DNA from: Brachybacterium paraconglomeratum
GTDB lineage: Bacteria > Actinomycetota > Actinomycetes > Actinomycetales > Dermabacteraceae
Direction of reading: 5' to 3'
Length of the DNA stretch: 64,000 bases
Assembly (NCBI RefSeq): GCF_003994255.1
Contig: NZ_ML133851.1
Span: 496,001-560,000 of the forward strand
The position numbers were made by a program, and so were the translations under genes. The notes beneath the pieces are model-generated. The model was not told where the DNA came from and searched no databases. It was given only the letters and a program-made list of their open reading frames with translations. The stretch's first letter is position 1; each line of letters opens with the position of its first letter. Of this stretch, positions 17,005 through 31,543 are shown one piece after another.

Positions 17005-18308
17005 CCACCGCCTCCCGCTCCGAGCAGTCCCCGCTGCCCGTCCGCGCCCCGGAGGTCGAGCAGGCCGCGGAGCGCCTGGGTACGACGGTGCGCCGCACCC
17101 CGCTCGAGCACAGCGAGCGCCTGAGCGCCCTGGCCGGGGCGGACGTCTGGCTCAAGCGCGAGGACCTCCAGCCCGTGCGCTCCTACAAGCTGCGCGGCGC
17201 CCACCTCTTCCTCGACTCCCTCGACGCCGTCCAGCGCGAGGCGGGCGTGGTCGCGGCGAGCGCGGGCAACCACGCCCAGGGCGTGGCCCAGGCCTGCCGC
17301 ACCCTCGGGGTGTCCGGCCGGATCTACGTCCCCAGCACCACGCCGCGGCAGAAGCGCGAGCGGATCACCTCGATCGGCGGGGACCTCGTCGAGCTGGTGC
17401 TGATCGGGGACACCTTCGACGACGCCGCGGAGGCCGCGGCCGACGACGCCGAGCGCACCGGCGCGGTGCAGGTCCCTCCCTTCGACCACCCCACGATCAT
17501 GGCCGGCCAGGGCACCGTCGCGCTCGAGGCCGCCGAGCAGCTGCGCGAGGAGCACGGCCGGGAGCTGGGCACGATGGTGCTGCCCGTCGGCGGCGGCGGG
17601 CTGCTGGGCGGCTGCGGCGCCTGGCTGCGCGAGCGCTGCCCCTCCACCCGGATCGTCGGCGTCGAGCCCGCCGGCGCGGTCTCGATGGCCGCGGCGGTGC
17701 GTGCGGGCCGACCGGTCGCGCTCCACGAGATGGACCGCTTCGTCGACGGCGCGGCGGTGCGCCGCGTGGGAGCGGGCCCGCTGCGGATGGTGCAGGCGAT
17801 CGGTCCCGAGCTCGTCGCGGTGGACGAGGGCGCGGTGTGCACCCAGATGCTCGAGCTGTACCAGGTCGAGGGGATCATCGCCGAGCCGGCCGGGGCGCTC
17901 GCCGCGACCGCGGTGGCGACCGGCGTGATCGAGGGCATGGCCGGCGCCGACCAGGACGGCGGGGACGTGGTGGTCGTCGTCTCCGGCGGCAACAACGACG
18001 TCTCCCGCTACACCGAGGTGGTCGAGCGCTCCCTCGTCCACGAGGGGCTCAAGCACTACTTCCTGGTGACCTTCCCGCAGGAGCCGGGCGCGCTGCGCCG
18101 CTTCCTGGACCGGGTGCTGGGCCCGGACGACGACATCGTGCTGTTCGACTACATCAAGCGCAACAACCGCGAGGAGGGCCCGGCGCTGGTGGGCCTCGAG
18201 ATCGGGCACCGCGAGGACCTCGAGCCGCTGATGGCGCGCATGGCGGCCTCGAACATGGAGATCGAGCGGATCGACCCGCACGACCCGATCTACCGCTATC
18301 TCACCTGA
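17001..18308 (+). CDS. ilvA: threonine ammonia-lyase (isoleucine pathway type)
   Basis: This 435-residue PLP enzyme converts threonine to 2-oxobutanoate, the first step to isoleucine. PLP binds Lys63 in SYKLRGA; the phosphate loop is [10 protein letters not shown] and the cofactor Asn is in [10 protein letters not shown] single C-terminal ACT-like regulatory domain begins at [19 protein letters not shown]. This short-form length (about 435) matches Corynebacterium IlvA, which is feedback-inhibited by isoleucine. It overlaps ispF by four bases. A hairpin terminator follows. Confidence 0.93.
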   Translation: MTTASRSEQSPLPVRAPEVEQAAERLGTTVRRTPLEHSERLSALAGADVWLKREDLQPVRSYKLRGAHLFLDSLDAVQREAGVVAASAGNHAQGVAQACRTLGVSGRIYVPSTTPRQKRERITSIGGDLVELVLIGDTFDDAAEAAADDAERTGAVQVPPFDHPTIMAGQGTVALEAAEQLREEHGRELGTMVLPVGGGGLLGGCGAWLRERCPSTRIVGVEPAGAVSMAAAVRAGRPVALHEMDRFVDGAAVRRVGAGPLRMVQAIGPELVAVDEGAVCTQMLELYQVEGIIAEPAGALAATAVATGVIEGMAGADQDGGDVVVVVSGGNNDVSRYTEVVERSLVHEGLKHYFLVTFPQEPGALRRFLDRVLGPDDDIVLFDYIKRNNREEGPALVGLEIGHREDLEPLMARMAASNMEIERIDPHDPIYRYLT

Positions 18309-18372
18309 GCGGGGGCGCGCCCGCCCGCGGCGAGGGCACGCCCGGGACAACCCACGCAGGGCCCCGCGCAGA

Positions 18373-18408
18373 ACGGCGCCCCTGCTCCTCGTGGAGCAGG
18401 GGCGCCGT
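18373..18408 (+). terminator. GC hairpin terminator between ilvA and galE
   Basis: A perfect 16-bp inverted repeat with a TCGT loop, 65 bases after ilvA. galE converges from the other strand, so it likely works both ways. Confidence 0.75.
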
Positions 18409-18428
18409 GGCATCGGGCGGCAGGGGGC

Positions 18429-19427
18429 TCAGGCCTCGGGATACGCCTCGACGTCGGGCGTGATCTCCGCCGAGCGGGCCTCTACCGCGGAGCGCACGAT
18501 GTCGTCCAGGCCGTGCTCGGACTTCCAGCCGAGGGTCTTCGCGATACGGTCGGCGGAGCAGATCAGCCGGGCGGGGTCGCCGGCGCGGCGCTCCCCGATC
18601 TCGGGGGTGATCTCGATGCCCTTCGCGCGGGCGATCGCCTCGATCACCTCGAGCACGCTCGAGCCCTCGCCGGTGCCGACGTTGAAGGTGCGGTGGGGCC
18701 GCTCCTCACCGCGCAGGTAGTCCAGCGCCGCGATGTGGGCGTGGGCGAGGTCGAGCACGTGCACGTAGTCGCGGATGCAGGTGCCGTCGGGCGTGTCGTA
18801 GTCGTCGCCGAAGACGATCGGGGCCTTCCCCTGCTCGAGACGGTCCAGCACGATCGGGACCAGGTTCATCACGGCGGTGTCCGCGAGCTCGGGCCAGCCG
18901 GCGCCGGCAACGTTGAAGTAGCGCAGGGCGACGGTGCGCATGCCGTGGGCGCGCTCGGCATCGGCCAGCATCCACTCCCCCACGTACTTGGTCGCGCCGT
19001 AGGGGTTGATCGGCTGCGGGGCGAGGTCCTCGGTGACCAGGTCCACGTCCGGCACGCCGTAGACGGCGGCGGAGGACGAGAAGACCACGTCCCGCACCCC
19101 GGCGCTCGCACAGGCCGCGAGCACGTTGGCCAGGCCCGCGATGTTGTCGTGCCAGTACATCTCCGGGTTCTCGACGGACTCCCCGACCTGCTTGTGGGCG
19201 GCGAAGTGGATCACCGAGTCCGCGCCGGAGGCCCGCAAGTGGAAGGCGAGCTTCTCGCGCGCATCGGGCAGGGTGACGTCGAGCTCGATGAGCTCGGCCC
19301 CCTCCGTCCGGCTGCGCAGGCCGGTCGAGAGGTCGTCGACCACGACCACCTGCTGCCCTTGCTCCAGGAGGAGTCGCACCACGTGCGACCCGATGTATCC
19401 GGCACCACCGATCACGAGAGTCGTCAT
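18429..19427 (-). CDS. galE: UDP-glucose 4-epimerase
   Basis: This 332-residue extended short-chain dehydrogenase interconverts UDP-glucose and UDP-galactose for the Leloir pathway and for envelope glycans. It has the NAD loop GGAGYIGS, the serine region VFSSSAAVYG, the catalytic YGATK pair and ALRYFNVAGA. All are normal for GalE. The ATG is fixed by TAGGCT seven bases upstream, which suggests a leaderless mRNA. No galT or galK is adjacent, so a role in making wall polysaccharide precursors is as likely as galactose use. Confidence 0.92.
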   Translation of the reverse strand: MTTLVIGGAGYIGSHVVRLLLEQGQQVVVVDDLSTGLRSRTEGAELIELDVTLPDAREKLAFHLRASGADSVIHFAAHKQVGESVENPEMYWHDNIAGLANVLAACASAGVRDVVFSSSAAVYGVPDVDLVTEDLAPQPINPYGATKYVGEWMLADAERAHGMRTVALRYFNVAGAGWPELADTAVMNLVPIVLDRLEQGKAPIVFGDDYDTPDGTCIRDYVHVLDLAHAHIAALDYLRGEERPHRTFNVGTGEGSSVLEVIEAIARAKGIEITPEIGERRAGDPARLICSADRIAKTLGWKSEHGLDDIVRSAVEARSAEITPDVEAYPEA

Positions 19428-19434
19428 GGTCCGA

Positions 19435-19440
19435 AGCCTA
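19435..19440 (-). promoter_or_regulatory. -10 element, leaderless start of galE
   Basis: TAGGCT on the minus strand, seven bases before the ATG at 19427. Confidence 0.55.
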
Positions 19441-19510
19441 CCGGCCACGACGGGGCGGACCGGAACGGGGCCATGCCGCCATGCCGCTCCGGCCCGCCGC
19501 GCGGCCCGGC

Positions 19511-24011
<4,501 letters not shown>

Positions 24012-24031
24012 GGACCTCCCTCGACGCGGAG

Positions 24032-24091
24032 AACGGGGGGGGGGGGGGGGGGGGGGGGGGCGGGCCGGCCCCCCCCCCCCCGCCCCCGTTC
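24032..24091. repeat. 26-G homopolymer with facing C tract
   Basis: A run of 26 G (24035-24060) is followed by CGGGCCGGC and a run of 13 C, then GCCCCCG. The outer arms AACGGGGG and CCCCCGTT pair, so the underlying element looks like one of the GC hairpin terminators of this genome with an expanded stem. It lies 23 bases after the LCP stop. The true length is uncertain; such tracts are often mis-sequenced. Confidence 0.7.
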
Positions 24092-24118
24092 CGTGCGCCG
24101 TGAGACCGACGGCGGTCG

Positions 24119-24186
24119 GTCCACGAGCCGGATCAGTCCACGAGCTCGTTCAGTCCACGAGCTCGTTCAGTCCACGAGCTGGAGCA
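24119..24186. repeat. 17-bp tandem repeat, four copies, at the mtr 3' end
   Basis: Four adjacent copies of a 17-base unit, GTCCACGAGCTCGTTCA in the two central identical copies (24136-24152 and 24153-24169); the outer two differ in the last few bases. On the minus strand each unit reads the last codons and stop of the mycothione reductase gene, so the gene end has been copied downstream in tandem. Confidence 0.85.
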
Positions 24187-25594
24187 GCGCGTTCTCGATC
24201 AGCTCGGGCATCGCCGGGTGGATCCAGTACTGGGTGGTGGCGATGTCTCGGGCGGTCTGCCCGGTGCTCATCGCCTGGATCAGCAGCTGGATCAGCGTCG
24301 TCGCCTCGGGGCCGATCAGGTGGGCGCCGAGGATCTCGGTGGTCTCCGCGTCCGCGATGATCTTCGCGAATCCGGTGGTGTCCTCCAGCGCCCAGCCGTA
24401 GGCGATCGAGGCGTACTCCTGCACCGCCACGCGCACCTCGCGGCCGCTCGCGCGCGCGGTCTCCTCGTCCATCCCCACCCAGGCGACGTGGGGATGGGTG
24501 AACACGCCGCTCGGGACCGGCATCGTGTCGGAGCGCCGCAGCTGCTCGGGGTGCAGCACGTTGTGCCGCACGATCCGCTGCTCGTGGTTCGCGACGTGCT
24601 TGAGCTGGTGGGGGCTGGAGAGGTCGCCGAAGGCGAAGACGCCCTCGCGCACCTCTCCCCCGGCGAGGACGCGCTGGTACGCGTCGACCTCGACGCGGCC
24701 GTCCTCGGCGACGTCGATCCCTGCGGCCCGCACGTCCAGCAGGTCGGAGTTGGGACGACGACCGACGGCGACGAGCAGCTCCTCGGCCCGCAACGTCTCC
24801 TCGCGGCCCTCTCGCGTGCCCCGCAGCTCGACCCCGTCGGCCGTGCGTCGGGCCGAGGTGGTGTCGAAGCCGGTCACCAAGTGCAGCCGCTCACCGAGCA
24901 GCTCGGTGAGGCGCGCGGAGATGTCGGCGTCGGCGGCGCGCAGCACCCGCTGCGAGCGGGCGATCAGGGTGACCTCGACGCCGAGCGCGGAGAGCACGTG
25001 CGCCATCTCGACGGCGACCACCCCGGAGCCGAGGATCGCGAGGGAGGCGGGCAGCGCCTCCACGCGCATGATCGTGTCGGAGGTGTGCGGGGCGAGGTCC
25101 GCGAGCCCGTCGATCGGCGGGAGGACGGGGCGGGAGCCGGCGCCGAGCACGATGGTGTCGGCGGTGATCCGCTGCCGGCTACCGTCGTCGCCGTCCACGA
25201 GCAGCTCCTTCTCCCCCACGAAGCGGGCGGTGCCGCGCAGCAGGGTGAGGTTCGCGTTGTCCTCGTGGTCGCGGCGGTAGGCCTCGCCGCCGGCGGTGAT
25301 CGGGTCGATGCGCCCGAAGATGCGGTCGCGGATCGCCGGCCAGTCCACGTGCTGCAGCTGCTCGGTCAGGCCGAAGCGGGCCGCGTCCGCGGGGGTCGCC
25401 GCGAGATCCGCGGTGTGCACGAACATCTTCGTGGGGATGCAGCCCAGGTTCAGGCAGGTCCCGCCGAACACGCGGTCGGGGCCGACGCCCCGATCGATCT
25501 GCACGATGGTGCGGTCGGCGAGATCGGGGCCCGGGAAGGAGTTCGCCGAGCCGGAGCCGATGAGGGCGATGTCGTAATGGGTCGTCTCAGTCAC
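24167..25594 (-). CDS. mtr: mycothione reductase
   Basis: This 475-residue FAD flavoprotein reduces mycothione disulfide with NADPH, keeping mycothiol (the actinobacterial thiol) reduced. The redox disulfide is in GGTCLNLGCIPTKMF; the first FAD loop is IGSGSANS (GSGSGN is more usual), the NADPH loop is ILGSGVVAVEMA, and the C-terminal His-Glu pair is in YWIHPAMPELIENAL. The length and GCIPTKMF form distinguish it from glutathione and lipoamide reductases. The start is GTG. The stop codon lies inside a 17-bp tandem repeat whose further copies repeat the last residues and stop downstream. Confidence 0.9.
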   Translation of the reverse strand: MTETTHYDIALIGSGSANSFPGPDLADRTIVQIDRGVGPDRVFGGTCLNLGCIPTKMFVHTADLAATPADAARFGLTEQLQHVDWPAIRDRIFGRIDPITAGGEAYRRDHEDNANLTLLRGTARFVGEKELLVDGDDGSRQRITADTIVLGAGSRPVLPPIDGLADLAPHTSDTIMRVEALPASLAILGSGVVAVEMAHVLSALGVEVTLIARSQRVLRAADADISARLTELLGERLHLVTGFDTTSARRTADGVELRGTREGREETLRAEELLVAVGRRPNSDLLDVRAAGIDVAEDGRVEVDAYQRVLAGGEVREGVFAFGDLSSPHQLKHVANHEQRIVRHNVLHPEQLRRSDTMPVPSGVFTHPHVAWVGMDEETARASGREVRVAVQEYASIAYGWALEDTTGFAKIIADAETTEILGAHLIGPEATTLIQLLIQAMSTGQTARDIATTQYWIHPAMPELIENALLQLVD

Positions 25595-25947
25595 CGCCTC
25601 AGGCTAGCCCCGCGCCGATGCCGATGATGTGGCCCAGATCCCCCATGGACCGTCAAGTCACACCATGTCGCACCATGCTCGCCCGGCGCGGGCAAAACCT
25701 CGTTCAAAACGAGGGGGCGGCCCTTTCAACTCGGTGTTCCTCCCCGGGGCCCGGCTCCTACCGTGGATGCCACGTCCACAGCCCATCGGCCCGGCACCCG
25801 CCCCGCGGTGCGGCCGCGCGGCACGGGAACGGCCTCCCCGCCCGGGGAGCCGGGCACGATCCCCCTCCCCGAGGGTCGTCACCGAAGGACGCACAGACCC
25901 CGCAGGACACCCGCCTCGCCCCGAGGCCGTTAGGAACACACCGCATC
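25595..25947. other. 353-base divergent intergenic region
   Basis: No gene is seen. A short stem, CCTCGTT-CAA-AACGAGG, lies at 25698-25714, followed by about 230 bases of GC-rich sequence with several complementary G and C blocks before the NlpC/P60 gene. The long leader could be structured. I see no convincing match to a known riboswitch core. Confidence 0.4.
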
Positions 25948-26820
25948 ATGGCTCTGAACAACTCGCACCGCGCGCTCGGCCGCGCCCGCACCCCTCTCCT
26001 CCCCGCCCGCCGCGCCGCGGCCGGAGCGGGCGGCGCCGCCGTCCTCGGCTCGGTGCTGCTCGGCACCGCCTTCACCGGCGGCGCCGCCCACGCGAACGAC
26101 CTGGCGCTGATGGAGGACTCCTCCTCCTCGCAGTCCACCTCCGCCGAGCAGGCCCCGGCCGCCGACACCGCCTCCACCTCGGCCGAGTCCTCGGCCGAGA
26201 CGCTGCGCCGCGGCGACTCCGGCACCTCCGTCGAGCAGCTCCAGTCCGCGCTCAACGACCGCGGCGCCGACCTGCCCGTCACCGGCTTCTTCGGCTCGAT
26301 GACCGAGGACGCGGTCCAGGACGTCCAGTCCTCCGCCGGCATCGCCGTGGACGGCGTGGTCGGCCCCGACACCCGCGCCGCCCTCGAGGGCGGGAGCGGC
26401 TCGGTCGACTCCGGCTCCGAGGCCACCATCTCGACCACCTCCGTGTCCACCGGCGGTGCGTCGGTCAGCACCGCCTCGACCTCTTCCTCCGGCAGCGCGA
26501 TCGTCGACAAGGCCCGCACCGCCGTCGGCACCCCCTACTCCTGGGGCGGCTCCTCGCTCAGCGGCATGGACTGCTCGGGCCTGGTGAACTTCGCCTACGA
26601 GGCCGCCGGCATCGACGTGCCGCGCACCTCCGGCCAGATCGAGGCCCAGGGCCGCAGCATCTCGCAGTCCGAGGCGCAGCCCGGCGACCTCGTGACCTGG
26701 CCCGGCCACGTCGCGATCTACGCCGGCGACGGCATGATCATCGACGCCTCCGGCTCCAAGCAGCAGGTCGTCGAGCGCCCGATCTGGGGCAACCCGACCG
26801 GCTTCGTCACCTACCGCTGA
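25948..26820 (+). CDS. secreted NlpC/P60 peptidoglycan hydrolase with PG-binding domain
   Basis: This 290-residue exported protein has a signal peptide (basic start, then AAVLGSVLLGTAFTGGAAHA), a Ser/Glu-rich linker, a PG_binding_1 domain (about 85-150, LRRGDSGTSVEQLQSALNDR), a Ser/Thr linker and a C-terminal NlpC/P60 domain. The catalytic Cys is in GMDCSGLVNFAY and the His in WPGHVAIYAG. It cleaves peptide stems in the cell wall. The ATG is the only start giving a signal peptide; ribosome binding is weak (AGGA, 12 bases away). It has a 350-base leader region and a terminator follows. Confidence 0.9.
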   Translation: MALNNSHRALGRARTPLLPARRAAAGAGGAAVLGSVLLGTAFTGGAAHANDLALMEDSSSSQSTSAEQAPAADTASTSAESSAETLRRGDSGTSVEQLQSALNDRGADLPVTGFFGSMTEDAVQDVQSSAGIAVDGVVGPDTRAALEGGSGSVDSGSEATISTTSVSTGGASVSTASTSSSGSAIVDKARTAVGTPYSWGGSSLSGMDCSGLVNFAYEAAGIDVPRTSGQIEAQGRSISQSEAQPGDLVTWPGHVAIYAGDGMIIDASGSKQQVVERPIWGNPTGFVTYR

Positions 26821-26878
26821 GCCGCCGGCTCACCCGCCGAGCCCCGGCTCCCTCGCCGGGGCGCTCGGCACCATCGCG

Positions 26879-26916
26879 CCGCAGGCCCGGTCCCGTTCCA
26901 CGGGCCGGGCCTGCGG
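26879..26916 (+). terminator. GC hairpin terminator after the NlpC/P60 gene
   Basis: CCGCAGGCCCGG and CCGGGCCTGCGG pair perfectly, with CCCG/CGGG extending the stem past a one-base bulge and a TTCCA loop. No U tract. Located about 60 bases after the stop. Confidence 0.7.
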
Positions 26917-27032
26917 CATGTGCCGGGTGGGCGGAGGAGGCCGGCCGGCGGCGGGCAGGGTGGCATCGCGGCGGGGCGGCGGGGTGGCAGTATTGCCTCC
27001 GGTCCGTGTCCCGCCCGATCCGAGGAGACCTC

Positions 27033-29420
<2,388 letters not shown>

Positions 29421-29474
29421 GCGCTCCCGCACCATCCGAGAACCACTCCTGCTCAGCACCCCGAGGAGAGCGCG

Positions 29475-29722
29475 ATGCGCATCCACCACCTCGACTGCGG
29501 CACTCTGCGCACCCCCGTCGGCCGGATGGTCTGCCATGTCCTGCTGCTGGAGGTCGAGGACCGGCTGGTGCTGGTCGACACCGGCTTCGGCACGGAGGAC
29601 GTGCGCGACCCGCATCGACCCTCGCCCTCGACCCGGAGGTGCGGATCGTGAACTCCCACGACCTCTCCCTGTTCGAGGAGGCCCGGGCGGCCGGCGGCGC
29701 CCCGGGCACGTCGGCCGTCTGA
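29475..29722 (+). pseudogene. metallo-beta-lactamase-fold hydrolase remnant with internal deletion
   Basis: The first 48 codons read as the start of an MBL-fold hydrolase (MRIHHLDCGTLRTPVGR, LVLVDTGFGTEDVRDP). The frame then shifts at about 29618 and stops at 29651. In another frame the matching C-terminal end continues (LALDPEVRIVNSHD to GTSAV) and stops at 29722. About 170 codons, including the HxHxDH metal site, are therefore missing. A good ribosome site (GAGGAGAG) and codon use remain, so the loss looks recent. It probably formed an operon with the UvrA-like gene. Confidence 0.75.
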
Positions 29723-29744
29723 CGGGCCCGGCGGCGACGGGACG

Positions 29745-29750
29745 TACGCT
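29745..29750 (+). promoter_or_regulatory. -10 element, leaderless start of the RlmA-like gene
   Basis: TACGCT followed by seven bases and the GTG at 29758. Confidence 0.5.
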
Positions 29751-29757
29751 GTCCGTC

Positions 29758-30621
29758 GTGTCCCGTCCCGTCCCCGCCGCCCTGCTCCCCTGGCTCGACG
29801 CGCTGCTGTGCCCGCACTGCCGGGAGCCGTTGGCGCTCACCGAGCGCACCCTCCGCTGCCCGAGCGGCCACAGCTTCGACCTGGCCCGCGCCGGATACGT
29901 CTCGCTGCTGCCCGGCAGCGCCCCCATCAGCGGGGACGACGACGACATGGCCCGCGCCCGGGACTCCTTCCTCTCCACCGGCGCGTACGACGCCCTGCGG
30001 GAGCTCACCGCGGATCTCGCCGCCCGGGCGCTCGAGGGCACGGACGATCCGCGCGTGCTCGACATCGGCTGCGGCACCGGCCACTACCTCTCCTCGGTGC
30101 TGGACCGCGTCCCCGGGGCGCAGGGGCTCGGCGTGGACACCGCACCGCGGGCCCTGCGCTTCGCCGCCCGCGCCCACGACCGGGCCGCCGCGGCCGGCTG
30201 GGACGTGTTCTCGCCCTTCCCCCTGCGGGATGCCGGCGTCGACCTCGTGATGGACGTGTTCGCGCCCCGGAACCCGGCGGAGTTCGCGCGGGTGCTGCGC
30301 CCGGGCGGGCGCCTGCTCGTGGTACGTCCCGCGGACGAGCACCTGGCCGAGCTGCGCGAGCACGTGCCGGGGATGGTCCGGCCCGACCCGCGCAAGGAGG
30401 AGCGGCTCGCCGAGGCGCTCGCCCCGCACTTCACCGTCGAGGACTCCCGTCCGCTGCGGTTCACGGTCGCCCTCGACGACGCGATGGCCCGGGACCTGGT
30501 CGCGATGACCCCCAGCGCCCGGCACGTGGACCTCGCCGCTCTCGATGGCCTCGACGGCCCCGGCGGGGCGCCCCGCGAGGTGACCGTCTCGGTGCTCGCC
30601 AGCCTGCACCGTCCGCGCTGA
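29758..30621 (+). CDS. RlmA-like 23S rRNA (guanine-N1) methyltransferase
   Basis: This 287-residue SAM enzyme begins with a zinc site Cys18, Cys21, Cys34 and His38; the spacing (3, 13, 4) is identical to that of E. coli RlmA. The Rossmann domain has VLDIGCGTGHYL, GVDTAPRAL and VMDVFAPRNPAEFARVLRPG. RlmA(I) methylates G745 and RlmA(II)/TlrB methylates G748 of 23S rRNA; the TlrB type gives tylosin resistance. Which position this one uses cannot be told. The GTG is set by TACGCT seven bases upstream. Larger in-frame starts overlap the pseudogene and are not supported. Confidence 0.87.
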   Translation: MSRPVPAALLPWLDALLCPHCREPLALTERTLRCPSGHSFDLARAGYVSLLPGSAPISGDDDDMARARDSFLSTGAYDALRELTADLAARALEGTDDPRVLDIGCGTGHYLSSVLDRVPGAQGLGVDTAPRALRFAARAHDRAAAAGWDVFSPFPLRDAGVDLVMDVFAPRNPAEFARVLRPGGRLLVVRPADEHLAELREHVPGMVRPDPRKEERLAEALAPHFTVEDSRPLRFTVALDDAMARDLVAMTPSARHVDLAALDGLDGPGGAPREVTVSVLASLHRPR

Positions 30622-30700
30622 GCGCTCGCCGCTCCCGCCCAGGCTCGGCGCCGCCCCTCGCCTAGGCTGAGGGTCCCGTCCGTCCCACCCCAGGAGCGTC

Positions 30701-31543
30701 GTGTCCTCGTCCGCCCCCTCCCGCCGCCGTGCCGCCTTCCTCGACTTCGACGGCACCCTCGCCGAGAGCGGGATCGTCCCGCGCGCCCAGGCCGAGGCGG
30801 TGCTCGCCGCCCGCGCGGCCGGCCATGCGGTCCTGCTGAGCACCGGGCGGCCCGCCTCGATCGTCGCCTCCGACGTCGCCGCGCTGTTCGACGGCATGAT
30901 CACCTCGGCGGGCGGGCACATTCGGATCGGTGACGAGCTGCTGCGCGATGTGCGCTTCCCCGCCGCGCTCGCCCGGCGCACGGTCGAGGTGCTCGAGGCG
31001 CACGGCGCCGCCTACGCGCTCGAAGCGCCCGAGGCGCTGTGGTGCTCGGCCTCGTCGGCCGATCGGCTCGAGCGTCGTCGCCGCGGGGCGCCCGTCCCCT
31101 CCGCGGGCGAGCTGGGGCGGGGCTTCGCCGACATCCTCGAGGCGATCTCGGTGCCCGAGGATCCGGCCGCCGTCTCCTTCGCGAAGATCTCGGTGTGGAG
31201 CTCGCCGGTGCCGATCGAACAGCTCGCCGCGGAGGTCGGCCCCGAGGTCGGGGCGCTGCCGAACTCGATCTCGGAGGACGGCCGCGGCTCCGGGGAGCTG
31301 CACCTCGCCGAGGTCGACAAGGCCGACGGGCTGCGCCTGGCGGCCGAGCACCTGGGGGTGGGCATCGAGGACACGGTCGCGGTGGGCGACGGGGCGAACG
31401 ATCTGGGGATGCTGCGGGCCGCGGGCACGGGAGTCGCCATCCGCGGTTCCCGTCCCGAGGTGCTCGCCGCGGCGGACATGGAGGTCGCTCCCCCGTCCGG
31501 GCACGGCGTGGAGGAGGCGTTCGCCCGCCTCGGCATGCTCTAG
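30701..31543 (+). CDS. Cof-type HAD phosphatase
   Basis: This 280-residue HAD hydrolase (subfamily IIB) has FLDFDGTLAESG (nucleophile Asp and acid/base Asp), LLSTGRP as motif II, a large alpha/beta cap (about 80-190), Lys in VDKADGLRLAAEHLG and GDGANDLGML. Such enzymes remove phosphate from sugar phosphates or flavin precursors in the cytoplasm; the substrate is unknown. AGGAG precedes the GTG, and TAGGCT (30663-30668) is a likely -10 element. Its TAG stop overlaps the stop of the convergent membrane gene in the four bases CTAG. Confidence 0.87.
   Translation: MSSSAPSRRRAAFLDFDGTLAESGIVPRAQAEAVLAARAAGHAVLLSTGRPASIVASDVAALFDGMITSAGGHIRIGDELLRDVRFPAALARRTVEVLEAHGAAYALEAPEALWCSASSADRLERRRRGAPVPSAGELGRGFADILEAISVPEDPAAVSFAKISVWSSPVPIEQLAAEVGPEVGALPNSISEDGRGSGELHLAEVDKADGLRLAAEHLGVGIEDTVAVGDGANDLGMLRAAGTGVAIRGSRPEVLAAADMEVAPPSGHGVEEAFARLGML

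Noticed and set aside
24119..24186. A CRISPR-like array
   Set aside because: The 17-base units are adjacent with no spacers, and they copy the end of the neighbouring gene.
25737..25940. A c-di-AMP riboswitch as an annotated feature
   Set aside because: The gene type and leader length fit, but the conserved core could not be aligned convincingly. It is kept only as a low-scoring finding.
25629..27032. A long in-frame extension upstream of the short UvrA gene
   Set aside because: It overlaps the NlpC/P60 gene in another frame and reads as Arg/Pro-rich noise. The UvrA ATG at 27033 has a good ribosome site and follows a terminator.
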